From Datisca glomerata (Eukaryota > Streptophyta > Magnoliopsida > Cucurbitales > Datiscaceae): a stretch of 64,000 nucleotides of DNA. The position numbers and the translations under genes were made by a program. A model generated the notes under the pieces. It was given only the letters and a program-made list of their open reading frames with translations, made no database searches and had not been told where the DNA came from. Below, piece by piece: positions 1 through 11,756 of this stretch; positions within the stretch are counted from its first letter, which is position 1; every line of letters starts with the position of its first letter. The stretch covers positions 62,001 to 126,000 of the forward strand of contig QANY01008042.1 of assembly GCA_003255025.1 (NCBI GenBank), given 5' to 3'.

Positions 1-649
1 TTAGAAAAAGTGGTTTGTGAAGAAAAAAAGAAGAGAAACGTTAAAAGTGAGAAGTGGTGTGTGAACATGAAAAAAGAAAAGTAAGAAAAATGTGAAGTTA
101 TGTAAGTTAATGGTAAACTTGTAATTAAAAAAAAAGGCATACCCTAATATTTAACTCAATTTGATATATTTAATAAAAAGGAAAATGTGACAGATGACAC
201 TATTTTAGGATGAAAGTGTTGAAAGGACTATTGAATAGGGTGTTGCTAGCATCATCATATTATCTATATTATTTCTTAACAAAATACTGAAATTTATCAA
301 CAATCCCGAATGAGCACCCTAACGAAATTTAGTACTATAATTAAAACAGATACATCCCTACAAGGGTGTTATAATTGCCTCTTTAAGAGAGTATGCTGCA
401 CTCAAATACTATCTCCTTAATCAACTATACTAAGAGATGTTATCTTGCATTGACTGTGTATAAAGATTTGTCTATGTTCATATAAATGTTAGGTTTCTCC
501 ACCTAATATCAATTAGTTTTGGGTTGAATTATGATATGGTATCAAAGCTTGATTCTATTCTGCCTCAAGCCCGGTCTTTGTCTATCTCTGTCTATGTTTG
601 CACCCGCTCAGCTCATGGCGCGCTCCGCATGAGGGGGGTGTTAAGGGAT
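1..649 (+). other. Non-genic flank with an LTR tail and copia-type primer-binding site
   Basis: No coding region is visible. At 537-548 the bases tggtatcaaagc match, with one change, the initiator-tRNA primer-binding site used by plant copia elements. The bases before it read like the end of a 5' LTR. The left part of this stretch is therefore probably the end of an old copia LTR that starts before the window. A GC-richer stretch (about 600-640) ends at the Athila LTR boundary. Confidence 0.4.
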
Positions 650-1832
650 TGTTATGATTTTTTCAGAGAAGTGTACACTATCGTTGTCAAGTAATAAATT
701 TTTGTGAATATAGGGTATCGTCCATGAGGATTGATTGTTATTAATTAATAAAATCAATTAAACCTTAGTTCTAATTAAGAATATTGAAAAGTAGATATTT
801 TTTTAATGTAATAAAAAATTAAAACGATTAAGATTTATTAAGTATAAATAATGTAAATTTCAATGATTAAAAGTTCTAAGGATTTCGATTTCACCAAATC
901 AGTCATGCTCAAATTTTTTAGATCTCAATCAATCAATGTATATCATAATACTTACAACGAATTTTTCTAATATAAATATCAATCTTTCTCAAGTATCAAT
1001 AATAATATTTAAAATATACAAATCTCACATCTTTGTCAAGATTAAATATATCGAAACTTATTAAGCACAAGAAATTATATTTGCTACACTTGATTCATAA
1101 TTATCTCTAACATATAAAATTCTAATGGTATCATGAACAAATGACAAATTTAATCATCACTTTTCAGCCTCAAAATTAAAACTCAAATCATGTAATAATT
1201 GGCCAGACAATCACATGCATTAAGAACATATCATATGAATAAATATCGATTAGATTGAAAATCAAAATTAAGGAACAATCATAGTTTCGGTACGTCGTAG
1301 CCTTAGATTAGAAAATTAAAACATACTAAAATAAGAAAATATCCTAACAATATTCATGATCATAGAGAAAGAGAGAAGAAAACTAGATTTGAGAAGGAAA
1401 TTGAAGTTGAAATCCGTTCCGGGTTGGATCTTATTCTTCTCCTCTCCAAGAGCTTTTTCCTTTGCCTCTCATGTCCAAAAACCTCCAAATCCCCATAAAA
1501 TTTTCTATTTATACACTAGGGTTTGATAAGGATACAATTTGAGCAAAAATCACACAATAAATCTTTATCGCACTAGCGTTGCGACAGTGGGATCTGGTGT
1601 CGCGATGCCAGCATTGTTGTCCAATTTCTTTATGTTGCCTAAATCCGACATTTTATCACTTTTTATTCCGCTTTTTACCTTCCCAATCTTCCAAAATCAT
1701 CTTAAGTACACTTGAATATCTTACCTACAAAATAAAAATAAAAACAAACATAAATCTAGCAATAAATCTCAAAGAACCAAATAAAAGTAAAGCAAAGAGT
1801 GTATAAAATATGAATGTGAAAAACACTCATCA
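650..1832 (-). repeat. Athila 3' LTR
   Basis: On the plus strand it starts tgttatgatt and ends cactcatca, giving TG...CA ends on either strand. Bases 650 to about 1430 align throughout with 22792-23567, including the shared phrase gtcaagtaataaattt and the region around gggtatcgtcca. The element interior follows to the right at a polypurine tract (minus-strand aagtttggaggta, about 1834-1850), which fixes the inner LTR edge. The short open frames inside are not credible genes. Confidence 0.78.
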
Positions 1833-3479
1833 AATACCTCCAAACTTAACTTTTTTCTAGTCCTCTAGCAAAACAAAATCAAAAATCAAACAAGAAAGTA
1901 TTAAACTCTAATTACGCAAAATTACTGATCGAGTGACGAAATGTTTTGATTAACTAAACATGCCTCAGAAATTTCAAAATAACAATAACCCAAGAAAAAC
2001 TTCTGAACTATGATCATGTAGAATTTCAACACAAATACCAACTTACACTACACTTTGTAAAATCCCAAGTGTGTGTCACCTTAAGTCGTCCAATTTTCTT
2101 GGTCTCAAATGAGTTTATGTAACCAGGTCTTATAAAAGTGGCTTTATTAATCTATAAAAAAATTAGAACCCCATAAGCCAATTGTTCATGTCACTCTTCA
2201 CAATATAGGCAAACCACAACACTCAAAGATCAATAGGACTTTCGTAGGTTTGTAATGTATGGCTAAAGTTTAGGGTACGACAAATGGTAGTATTATTTCG
2301 GCTCAATCTTTACTCATAATCACACATGCATTCTAGAAATCAACGAGCTTAACCCAACTTCTCTTACCACACCCTCAAACTTCTCACTTTCCACCTCTTG
2401 AATTATCAACCACGCCCAACCATTCTTTTTTTTTTTTACATTGATTTTCTTAAGCTTCTCTTCTCCTTTACGAGCTTTCAACCAATAGCTCCCAAACCAG
2501 TTGGTCTTAGGATGTTAGATTTTGAGACACACCTTTGAGCTTAGTCACTCAAGTCTAAGAGGCTACGAAATCAAAATTATTCACAATTTTTTTAATAAAT
2601 ACATCAAAACTCCTCCCATCCACCCAAATTGTCATAGCTCCACGTATTTTCCTAGAACATCCAAATACTATGAGTAAAAATGGTCACTTGAGATTTTTTT
2701 ATAAAGTTAAGAAAATGACTATTTAGGCTCAACATGGATAACTGGGAAAACAAATTATGCATAGGGTGGCTTGAAAAGCTCAAACGGTCCAAATATATCC
2801 TAAATCATGTCCTAAGTATAATGTAGCCTTGGATTTCACCTTAAGCAACAATCAAACGGGTTCTAGAGTTCTTATGAAATCATAACGATTCCTTAAGTCA
2901 CATAAACCTTCTTTAAGAAGAAAGACAATCAAACGCTCAAGGCTAGGTAGGTGCTCAACATGTCGGGATTCTCTAGCAAAATGTAAATCAGCAAATAGTT
3001 CAAACACACACAGATACACAAATTCATCCATTTTTTCCAAAGTTATCAGTAAATCAAAACCAATCTCATCATGGGCGTTAGTGTTCTCTACTACAAACCG
3101 ATCAATTTTTTTAAAAAAATTAAAAAATAAATAAGAAAGCAATTGAGATAAGCAAACGAAATAAGACTACAGAGAATATAAACAACGAAATAAAACAAAG
3201 CAATGAAATTACAAAATTAAATGCTGCCACCTCAATAAAAAAGTATGTTAAAGAGGTAAGTAAAGAGGACTTACATGAATTAGGATTAGATTTTCTCGTC
3301 GTCATTCTCTGCATTGTTCATGCTGTCTCTAAATGAGGATAGGAGCGGGAAAATCGGTGCTTATGGAGAGATGAGAGAAGGAGATGAAATATTTGAGATC
3401 TAATGAAAGAGATAAAATGGATAAAGTGGAAGCTTTTAATAAACATAAATAAAATAAAATAACAGAATAAAATCGGGTT
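1833..3479 (-). other. Athila 3' non-coding interior
   Basis: It begins with the polypurine tract at 1834-1850 and shows no protein similarity I can recognise. Athila elements often carry an env-like frame here. The short minus-strand frames at 2852-3314 have no family signature and are left uncalled. Confidence 0.5.
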
Positions 3480-4000
3480 GCTTCCCGATAGCGCTTGTTT
3501 TAATGTCTTCAGCCGAATGTAATGTAGATTATCAAAGCAAAATATACACGATTGTGGTATTTTCTTGATTAATTTGATCATCCAAATACGGCTTCACCCG
3601 TTGTCCTTTAAAATTTCATTTATGTCAGAAATTGACCACCCTAGGGCCATTTTGTGCTCTTTCAATACCCTCAAAAGCTTGTCTTCTTCTTCACCATTTA
3701 AAGTAGTAGAAATAATGATAGGAAGAGTAGAGGCTTCTCCCAGATATGCATATCATATATGTGTTGGCAATTGCTTGAGTTCTAACACTAGTGGCTTTTC
3801 AATAGATGGCAATTGTCTAGGTTTTCCTTCTCCTAATTCTTCAAAAGACCTCTTAATGAATATCGGTGGAGTCGCTTCTAACCGATTCACACACTCCAAA
3901 ATCTTCAGATCTTCCTTGTCAATAGCGCCAACTAGACATGCTTCCAATGGCTCAAGGGATAGCTTTTCTGAATTGCTTCTTCAATATATATTTATGCACT
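3480..4000 (-). pseudogene. Athila pol remnant (protease to RT linker, fused to pol end)
   Basis: Reading leftward from 4000, the frame gives an Athila linker: LEPLEACLVGAIDKEDLK, then ECVNRLEATPP, then FEELGEGKPRQLPSIEKP, then a stretch ending near EEEDKLLRVLKEHKMALGW, which in Athila elements comes just before the reverse transcriptase. At about 3590 the frame breaks. A short piece (LKTLKQALSG) resembling the very end of Athila pol then follows, so the RT, RNase H and integrase coding region has been lost between them. The frame is cut on its upstream side by the copia LTR at 4001. Confidence 0.72.
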
Positions 4001-5222
4001 TGTTGGAAAACGTGCGACCGCGCGGCGGAGGCGTTGTGGTTTTTTTAAAAATTATTAAAAATGAATTGAATATTTTCGATAAAATGAAAACAAGCACGAC
4101 ACAACGATTTTCAAAATAAAAACTTTTATTGAAAACTCTTTTCAATCAGGATCCATTATATATTTATATATTTCTAAGATATACATGGATATGAATCATA
4201 TACCTCTTGTAGTCTTCTATATCAAGTGCCCTCACAGACCAATGATCTTGCGTTCCCACGAACAACGGACTTCGAGATCCACACCAAGATCTTTCAAGCT
4301 AATCATCAAACACACTAGGATGTGTGTGTGCACGTAAAATAATTTAAAGACATATTTTCTATCTCTAGATATACTCAACGCATGAGATCTAGAGATTTAT
4401 TGAGAATGATTATTTTAGTGAGACAGTCATCTGAGATAATACGATGATGATTCTTTCAGAGTTTTTGATTAACTTTTAATCACAGAGAAAATTTACCCTG
4501 ATAGCAATTGTGTTCTCAACACTTTGACCAACAGTTCTCAACTGATACCACCAACCCTGAAGCCATTAGAATAATATTTATATATAATATCTAGGCTCAT
4601 CAAATTTTTAGGATAAACTGAAAATAATATTTAGTTTTAAAATTATCATTGTAGTGGAACCCACTGCAATTTGTGTACAACTGTAGTGCCACACGACACT
4701 ACAGTAGTTCATGACAATCTCTTGTTCACAATAAATGATTGGCACGTGGCAATTACTGTAAGTTAAATATTTATTTTAATTAGATAAATATTTAGCTATC
4801 AGTTAATTCAAAATTAACTTATCTAATTATCCTTGTCAACTAGCTTATCTGTTTGTTCACAAAATATAGATTTAGTTGATTCAAATTTTGAATTATTATC
4901 TAATATAATTCAACATTATCTAATTTTATAAATTAGATATATTGTCTCACTTATCGATAAATAAAAAATTAATCGATATAATTATTTATATGTAATTTCT
5001 GAAAATTAATATAAATAATTTAATCAATTAATTTTTAATTAATTAATCACACATAATTATCTTATAATTATGTATTTGCCCAAGAATAAAATTCTTTTTG
5101 CAAGTCAGTCATTTTCTCATGTCCTGAAATATTCACACTCTAGATTGCGTGGTATAGAGATGATTTGGAGACCATGTACCTATAATCTTAAACTCCAATA
5201 ATCTAGATTATTAATTAAACTC
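4001..5222 (-). repeat. 3' LTR of copia element A (approximate inner end)
   Basis: It starts tgttggaaaacgtgc on the plus strand, immediately after Athila pol sequence. Bases 4001 to about 5020 align with 19136-20270, sharing gcggcggaggcgt, tcaatcaggatccatt and agatctagagattta. Beyond 5020 the two copies diverge completely. That is unexpected for two LTRs of one insertion, and it suggests that the left LTR belongs to a different family member. No convincing 5-base duplication links 3996-4000 with the bases after 20877. Confidence 0.65.
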
Positions 5223-5292
5223 TTTAATTATCTCCACCTGAATAAGCAAGTATAGAGTTTCTCATTCTCCTAAGATACTTGAGAACATGCTT
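5223..5292 (-). pseudogene. Copia RNase H start, short remnant
   Basis: Read on the minus strand, this gives ALKHVLKYLRRMRN followed by SILAYSGGDN. That is the segment of copia polyproteins just after the reverse transcriptase, usually preceded by a histidine-tryptophan pair. The RT of the same orientation ends near 9262, so about 4 kb (5293-9261) now separates two parts that should be adjacent. The rest of RNase H is missing on the left, where LTR sequence follows. Confidence 0.5.
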
Positions 5293-5500
5293 TAGTGCAA
5301 TCTAACTAACACTATTATTTTTAGACAATGAGCATCAATTCAGAAAATATTCAAAAATCAACTAGCACGTTCATATACAAGGTGATAAGCCCTCCCCCCA
5401 AACAACGACACACACATTGAAACTAACACTATTATCAAGACAATGAGCATCAATCAGAAAATATTTTAGAGGGGTTACTCACACATATTTTGTGAGCCCT
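5293..5500. repeat. Short direct duplication beside the CACTA remnant
   Basis: The string gacaatgagcatcaat, with its flanks, occurs near 5325 and again near 5442. Between the copies lies a short piece containing six consecutive c residues. No gene is visible. Confidence 0.35.
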
Positions 5501-5699
5501 ATCATTCTGCCAACCTTTTGTAGCACATAAATGCGTGTTGTAAAATAGTTCAATTCGAGTAGGTGTTACCCCGGTTGAAATTTCCTATCCAAAATGCAAC
5601 AAAATTTGAATCATTAATTATTATATACTAAACATTATTAAGAGTACTAAAATAATATTTTGATTCACCTGATAAAAAATCGATGATCAAGAAAAGATA

Positions 5700-6371
5700 C
5701 ATAACCTCCATTATGGAAGGTTTTGACGGTTTTGAGAATTGGGTTTTTAGCGTGCCTATAATAAATGAGTTTCATGATTGAAATAATTAGTCAAATAATC
5801 AAAATATAATAAATAAGCTTTGATAATAGGAATTACCTCAAATTTCTCCGTCTCCCAAACTGTGCATAACCAATCCCAATCATCTTGTGATACACTCTTA
5901 TAAGGATGTCGTCATGCTACTATTAGATCTTTAAATTTTATAATGTTTATGCAATTTGTACTTGTATCCCTTGTATGTGTTCACTGCTTCAAATTTAATC
6001 CAATCGATCATAGCATTACTGGTCAAAAGTAAAATAGACCTGTAATAATTTTTTACTATCAGTCACACAATAAAGAAAATATAACAATAAATAGATGTAT
6101 CATTATTACCTGCAACCTATCAATTATAACTGTCAGGAATTCTTCAGGCACATTGGACCAACCCCTCACATTGAAGTAGTATTAATTATCGTATGAGGGC
6201 ACAAATCTCAAGGTTGAATTGGACGGTCCACTTTCGAACAGGTCTAACAACACCATGAGGAGGAGTATCGATTGGTAATTTCCTGAACTGACTCACTATC
6301 CTCTCCAACTCAATCCCTCTTGTTGGCCCGCGAACCCTTCTCACACTCCTCGAAGAAGATAAAGCCCCCAC
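5700..6371 (-). pseudogene. Plant transposase (Ptta/En/Spm, Transposase_24-like) remnant
   Basis: Reading leftward, the first exon-like piece (6371-6190) contains RRVRGPTRGIELERI and continues to a stretch near VRGWSNVPEEFL. A second piece (about 6040-5840) gives MIDWIKFEAVNTYKGYKY, then KLHKHYK, then DWDWLCTVWETEKFE. A third (about 5760-5690) gives KTFHNGGYVSFLDH. This order (RGPTRG box, WxxVP box, KLHxHY box, DWxxLC...EKF box) is that of the plant CACTA-associated Transposase_24 family. Pieces in different frames and in-frame stops show that it is dead, although some gaps could be introns. Confidence 0.6.
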
Positions 6372-7289
6372 AACAAAATAAATAATAAGAAACCATTATA
6401 ATAAGAACTATTACAAAGTGTATATACTTGTTTAAGAACCATCTTCATCAGTAGAGATCCTACAACATGATCTAGATTTGGATTGAGGAGTATTTCTTTC
6501 GGGAGACATTAACCTGCATAACGATAAGTGGCATGAAAGAAGATCCTAAACATGTTATTGCTAACAAAATAAATTAAAGCAAATTTAAGAAGAAATGACA
6601 TATGGATTGTAATAAGGCATTTTCATGAAGAAAAATACCGTGAGGACTCCTTAAAAACCTCTAAAACATAAACTATGCAGGTTTTGTAGCTAGCAAATGT
6701 AAATGTTGTAGATTGCTGAGACCAAAGCCACTGAAATGAAACCATAAGCAACATGGCACCATTTGAATAATTAATCTAGACTAGCATGAAATTTATGATC
6801 TTGATAAGTTAAAAATGAAATTGTCTTTGTGGGTAATCCACTTTTCTAGTAATGGTAGGTGGTGTTCATAGGGAAATAAATCTGAGGCAGATGTGAATTC
6901 TTACACCCCATTCCCTTGAAGATCTTCAAAGGTAGGGGCATGCTTTCATCTAAGAATAAAAAGATCCAATAACCCAAAATCCTCCAATTTTCAAGAGAAA
7001 TAGCAGAAATTGAAAACTCGCAGAGAGAAAAATTGAAGAAAAAATCCAAAACCCTTGTGTCATCCCCTTAAATGACAGAAAAAAATCGAAGAAAACCACA
7101 GCAACTGAAGAGAAATCTCATATAAACATTGAAACTCACCTCAACAAATCAAATAGAAAACATATCTCAAGTATGGGCATCCAGACCAAATAGCTTATGT
7201 ACCATCAATAGAATTTGGCGTAAAATTAGAAGATCAAGTGAGAAAAGAAGTACGAGGTGTGATATCTCTAACAGGGATGAGATATGTCT
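6372..7289. other. CACTA interior without a recognisable gene
   Basis: Short frames occur on both strands, but none has a family signature. This is probably the 5' exons or introns of the CACTA gene that reads leftward. Confidence 0.35.
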
Positions 7290-7425
7290 TGGTGGAGCTC
7301 TGTCGCAGAGGTGGAGCTCTGTCGCAGAGGAGGAGATCTGCGAGGATGAACTCTATCGTAGAGGAGGAGTTATGTCTCGGTGGAGCTCTATCGCGGAGGA
7401 GCTTGGTCGCGGAGGAGCTTTTCCA
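7290..7425 (+). repeat. Imperfect tandem repeat, GC-rich (gtggagctctgtcgcagag)
   Basis: Four to six degraded copies of a roughly 20-base unit, variants of ggtggagctctgtcgcagag, follow one another. The open frames crossing it (7129-7449 and 7238-7435) owe their length to this repeat and are not called as genes. Confidence 0.6.
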
Positions 7426-7549
7426 CGGAGACTGACGAAGACAAACTGAGGAGGTGAGAGGGAAGCAGCTGGTTTTGTCAATGGCTTGTGAGGGCAGGGG
7501 AAGCAGGGAAATGTGAAATTGAGAGAAAGAATGAAAACAATATATGTAC

Positions 7550-7805
7550 CAATTGCCGACGAAAATAAAATTTAGTCGGTAAAAGCTCTACTTTTCTGAC
7601 GAAATATAAAATTCATTGGTATAAGCTCTAATTTTATTGACAAAATATAAAATTTGTCAGTAAAATGCAAAAAAAAAAAACTGGCGCCCTTCTTTCCCAG
7701 TAAAATATATTGCCTATGGGGACTAACTATTTAGTTGGTCGCCAAAAATGAACTTTTGTGATGAATTGACTTTCGTGGCTATAAAAACCCCTGCGTTTTG
7801 TAATG
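7550..7805. repeat. CACTA subterminal repeats and right terminus
   Basis: At least three copies of a degenerate unit (gacgaaataaaatttagtcggtaaaa-like, each differing) lie in direct orientation. They are followed by unrelated bases and the terminus ttttgtaatg. Such arrays are the usual transposase-binding region of CACTA elements. Confidence 0.5.
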
Positions 7806-9261
7806 ACTTCTGCAAATGTGTTTTTAAAATTCTACATTTTTTCTTAATAACCATGTAGAATTGTCTTTTTTAATGCCCATGTGGGATTGTCTTTTCAATA
7901 GCATATGTTTTAATTTATTTTATGCCCTCTAATCAAACCCTTTGAATTGTTGCTATATTTGTATTTGTAATCAATTCTATTTTTTAATTCTAGCCTAATT
8001 TACAAGATTAAGCATTATTGCTTAATATATTTTTGAATCCAAAAAGATTTTGGATAACAATATAGAATTGTTCTCTCATCAATCCAAGTTTTTATAAATA
8101 ACGGTATGCTATCCTTTATTCATTAAAAAAATATTATCTTGTCCTTTGTATCAAGAAATAAAAACAATGTAGTTTTTCCTGTAATGTTCATTTCTGGTTT
8201 TAATATGTTTTTATTATTTGTTCTTTTTATTTCATATAATCCTTAATTTTTCTTTTAAATTGCATATATGTTGTTTATTCTATTATTTTTTAGATTTAAT
8301 AATAATTTTTTTTCTTTCTTGATAATTTATAGATTAGTTTATTATTAGAACTAATTAAATCTACCAAGAGAATCCTAAAAACCAAATTTACTCATTATGT
8401 AATTAAGCATTTCATTAAGAATGTATTGAGACAATGAAAATTATTACATATTCTTATTAATGAATTTTTTTATTTCAATATGTTATTATCTTTGAAATTT
8501 AGTCTGAGATAACTTTATGTATATATCTTATAAAAAATAAAATAATCTTATGTATATATGTTTGAAAAAATAGCATCAATCTCTTCTAAAATCCAACACG
8601 TGCCAAGTAGGTGTCTGGTTACTTAGTGTTAAAAAATAGAAATTGTAGCATCTAGCCATTCTAGTAGTTTGTTATAGGTTTTTAGCCTTTTTTTAAAAAT
8701 AATTAAATTAATAACCAAGTTAGTTTGAGCATAATTTTATATTTTCAGTTCACCCTTTTATAAAATAATATTAATATATTTATTATATGTTAATTAAATA
8801 ACTAAAAATAGTCATATATCATCTATATCTAATTTTTAGATTTTTAAAAATCTAACCCAATCATTTTTTAATAAATTGTTACTCATCTAAATAAAAAGAA
8901 TTTGTGAGACTAATAATAATGAAAATTGGTAGGAAAAAAAATATATATACGAGATATATAAAAAATTTGATTAATACTAATAATATAAAAAAAGGATTTA
9001 ACACTTCAATTAATGACGCAAAATCTACAAAAGGTTGTCATATACATGAGATATATCATATGAAAAAAATAAGAATTATATGACTTATGTAATTATTTAT
9101 ATTTATTGGTCCATTTTATTTCTATAAGTACTTATATAATTAACGAAAATAATTATTTCTAACTATTTTTTCCTATAATTATTTATATAATTTTTTTCAT
9201 TAAATGCATATCTTTTAAAGGAGTAATAATCCCTTGTCTTAAGGAAATTAGTTGTGATTTT
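7806..9261. other. AT-rich DNA with no visible gene
   Basis: Very AT-rich, with no credible frame, RNA gene or terminal repeat that I can see. It lies between the CACTA terminus and the broken end of the copia A reverse transcriptase, so it is probably older insertion debris. Confidence 0.4.
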
Positions 9262-11091
9262 TAGCCTAGATTCCATTGATAATGATTGACAATTCCCACT
9301 GCATAACAAATGTCTGATCTCGTACACAACATGACATACATGAGAATACCAACAACTAAAGTATAAAGAACATTTCTCATATCCTCGTCTTCCTTAGGTG
9401 TCTTAGGACATTGCTCTTTTGAGAGGACAATTTCATGTTTGGTCGGTAGTTAACCTTTCTTAAAATTCTCAATAGAGAATTTTTTCAACACCTTATCAAT
9501 ATAAGATGCTTGGAAAAGTGCCAAGAACTTGTTCTTTCTATCCTAGAATTTGGATGCCTAGAACATAACTCGCCTCTCAAATATTTCATTTGAAATTTCT
9601 CAGCTAACCATTTATTTACCTTTGACAAAGTTTCTATTTCATTCTCAATGAGTAGAATATTCTCAACATAAAGAACTAAGAAAATAACTATCTTGTCTTT
9701 GATATATTTATAAACACAAGTTTCGTCAACATTTTGCTTGAAACCATATGATTTAATAATCTCATCAAATGTAAGATTCCAAGATCTAGATGCTTGCTTT
9801 AATCCATAAATAGATTTAAACAACTTGCATACTTTCTAATCTTGCACCTTTTTCATGGACCCTTCTGGTTGCATCATATAGATTATTTCTTCAAGAGAGC
9901 CATTCAGAAAAGTTGTATCGTCGTCCACTTATCATATTTCATAGTCTAAACTAGCGACAATTGACAAAAGGATGTGAATGAATTTTTTACACGGCAATAG
10001 GGGAGAATGTCTCTTCATAATTGACTTATTTCCTTTGTGTATAGCCATTGGCTACCAACCGTGTCTTAAAATTCTCTACTTTCTCATATGCACCTCTTTT
10101 CTTCTTGAAGATCCATTTACATCTAATGGACCTGACATCTTCAGGTGGATCTACAAGTTCTCAGACGGAATTGGAATACATCGATTCCGTTTCCTGGTTC
10201 ATGGCATCTTGACATTTCTCCTTTTCAGGATCATCCATTACTTCTTCAGGATCGTCCTTTTCATTGTCAGACACTAGGACATGTGCCTCTAGTTCATAGA
10301 GAATAAATTGTCTTATAACCTTCCCACTACGATGTTGCACCGGGGTTTCTTGAATAGGAACTGTGGTTTCTGTGATTTGTCGTTTATCAGTTGATAATGA
10401 AGGTTGTATGATCTCATCAAGCGCTAATTCTTCGAGAACTACTTTGCTTCGAGGTTTGTAGTTTGTCATTTTTCGACACAAAAACTTTTTTATCCTTGTG
10501 ATTATAAAAGTACCCACCTTTAGTCCCTGGAGCATGGCCAGCGAATAAGCATACTTGAGACATTGAGTCTAACTTTCCAGTCTTGGGTCTAAGAATGTGA
10601 ATTGGACAGCCCAATATATGAAAATGACATAAACTGAGTTTGGAGTCATTCCAAATGTATGTTGCCATGTGTAATACATATCCTCAAAATGTAAGTGGTT
10701 GTGATGAGTAACTTAACATCGACCTAACCATATCTAATAAGGTTTGGTTTCTCCTTTCTGAAACACCATTTTGCTATGGCGTTCCACGATGCTATGAGTT
10801 GAGATAGGATTCCATACTCCAGCAAGTAATCTTTGAATTCTAAATCCAAGTATTCACCACTTTGATCTGATCGAAGAGTTTTTAATGATTTACCTAATTT
10901 CTTCAGCTTTGAAGTCTTTAAATTTTTCAAAAGTTTCAGAATTTCTATACATTAGGTAAGTATAATAATATCTTAAGTAATCATCAATAAAAGTGACAAA
11001 TACACATACTCACCTCTAACTTGTATATTGATCGGTCCATAGACATCACTATGCACTAGGTCAAGTGGTTCCTTAGCTCTTTGGCCCTTTA
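9262..11091 (-). pseudogene. Copia element A: integrase to reverse transcriptase remnant
   Basis: Reading leftward, the integrase core and C-terminal part come first (11090-10417, with SLKTLRSDQSGEYLDLEFKD, then HFHILGCPIHILRPKTGKL and FAGHAPGTKGGYFYNHKDKK). The linker to RT follows (10417-10130, HRSGKVIRQF and EEVMDDPEKEKCQDAMNQE), then RT (9823-9262, FKSIYGLKQASRSWN, FLVLYVENILL, and CTRSDICYAVGIV). The RT catalytic box, normally YVDD, reads YVEN here, and several frames are shifted, so the enzyme is dead. The integrase side is cut by copia B at 11092. A second, clearly diverged copy of 10127-11091 lies at 14588-15650. Confidence 0.85.
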
Positions 11092-11756
11092 TGTTGAAAT
11101 TATGTCCATAAAGTATGATGTAATAACTATTTATGTGCATTTATTTTTTTCTCAGACATTTGTATTACAAAATGAATGAATGAAAGTTTTTCTATTAATT
11201 AATGAGAAGTAATTAATTGATGTTCAAATTAATTAGTTTATTATTTTTTGATTATTAGATAATTAGTAAAGAATATAAATTAATTAATTTATTGATTAAG
11301 ATCAATTTAAATTTATCAAGTTTGAATTGATGAATTTGGGCATAATATTGACTTTAATGGGTGATGCAATTTTTGGCAATTATAGATTTTGGAGGTGAAT
11401 TTCAGAAATTACACATATATGGGTTATATGTGAAAATTTCATATTTATTATATAAGGGATGACATTAGGGTTGTCTCCCTAAGTGTGTTGACACAACCCT
11501 AATCACACATAGTATAAAAATGTTTCTTTCTCCCCCTCCTACTGTTACCGCCGAAATCACCAGAGAAATATTTTTTTTCTTCCTCAGTTGTTTTGAGAGC
11601 CCACACTCAATTCTTAGTGACATCCTTGCATAATATACTTCTAGATTCTACGAGTGATTGTTGGTGTGCAGACTGATTTGAGTTTAACGAAGAACGCGAC
11701 ATGAACCATTCGTGGTTCAAAAAAATTTCCTCAGATTTTTAAAACCCGATCCAACA
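11092..11756 (+). repeat. Copia B 5' LTR
   Basis: It runs from tgttgaaattatgtcc to gatccaaca. The primer-binding site aatggtatcagagc follows directly and sets the inner edge. At 665 bases it is much shorter than the 1915-base relative at 32285, so either this copy carries an internal deletion or the other carries an insertion. Confidence 0.75.

Larger units (their letters stand above)
5500..7805 (-). mobile_element. CACTA (En/Spm) transposon remnant
   Basis: The evidence is a minus-strand transposase-associated coding remnant (about 5700-6371), degenerate subterminal repeats at about 7550-7760 built on gacgaaa...aaattt...gtcggtaaa, and a right end reading ttttgtaatg (7796-7805). The last is close to the inverted CACTA terminus cactacaaaa. 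I found no matching left terminus, so the left part is probably truncated. The remnant sits between copia RT and RNase H pieces, which suggests it inserted into copia element A. Confidence 0.6.

Noticed and set aside
7129..7449. 106-codon plus-strand frame
   Set aside because: Its length comes from a degenerate 20-base tandem repeat inside the CACTA remnant.
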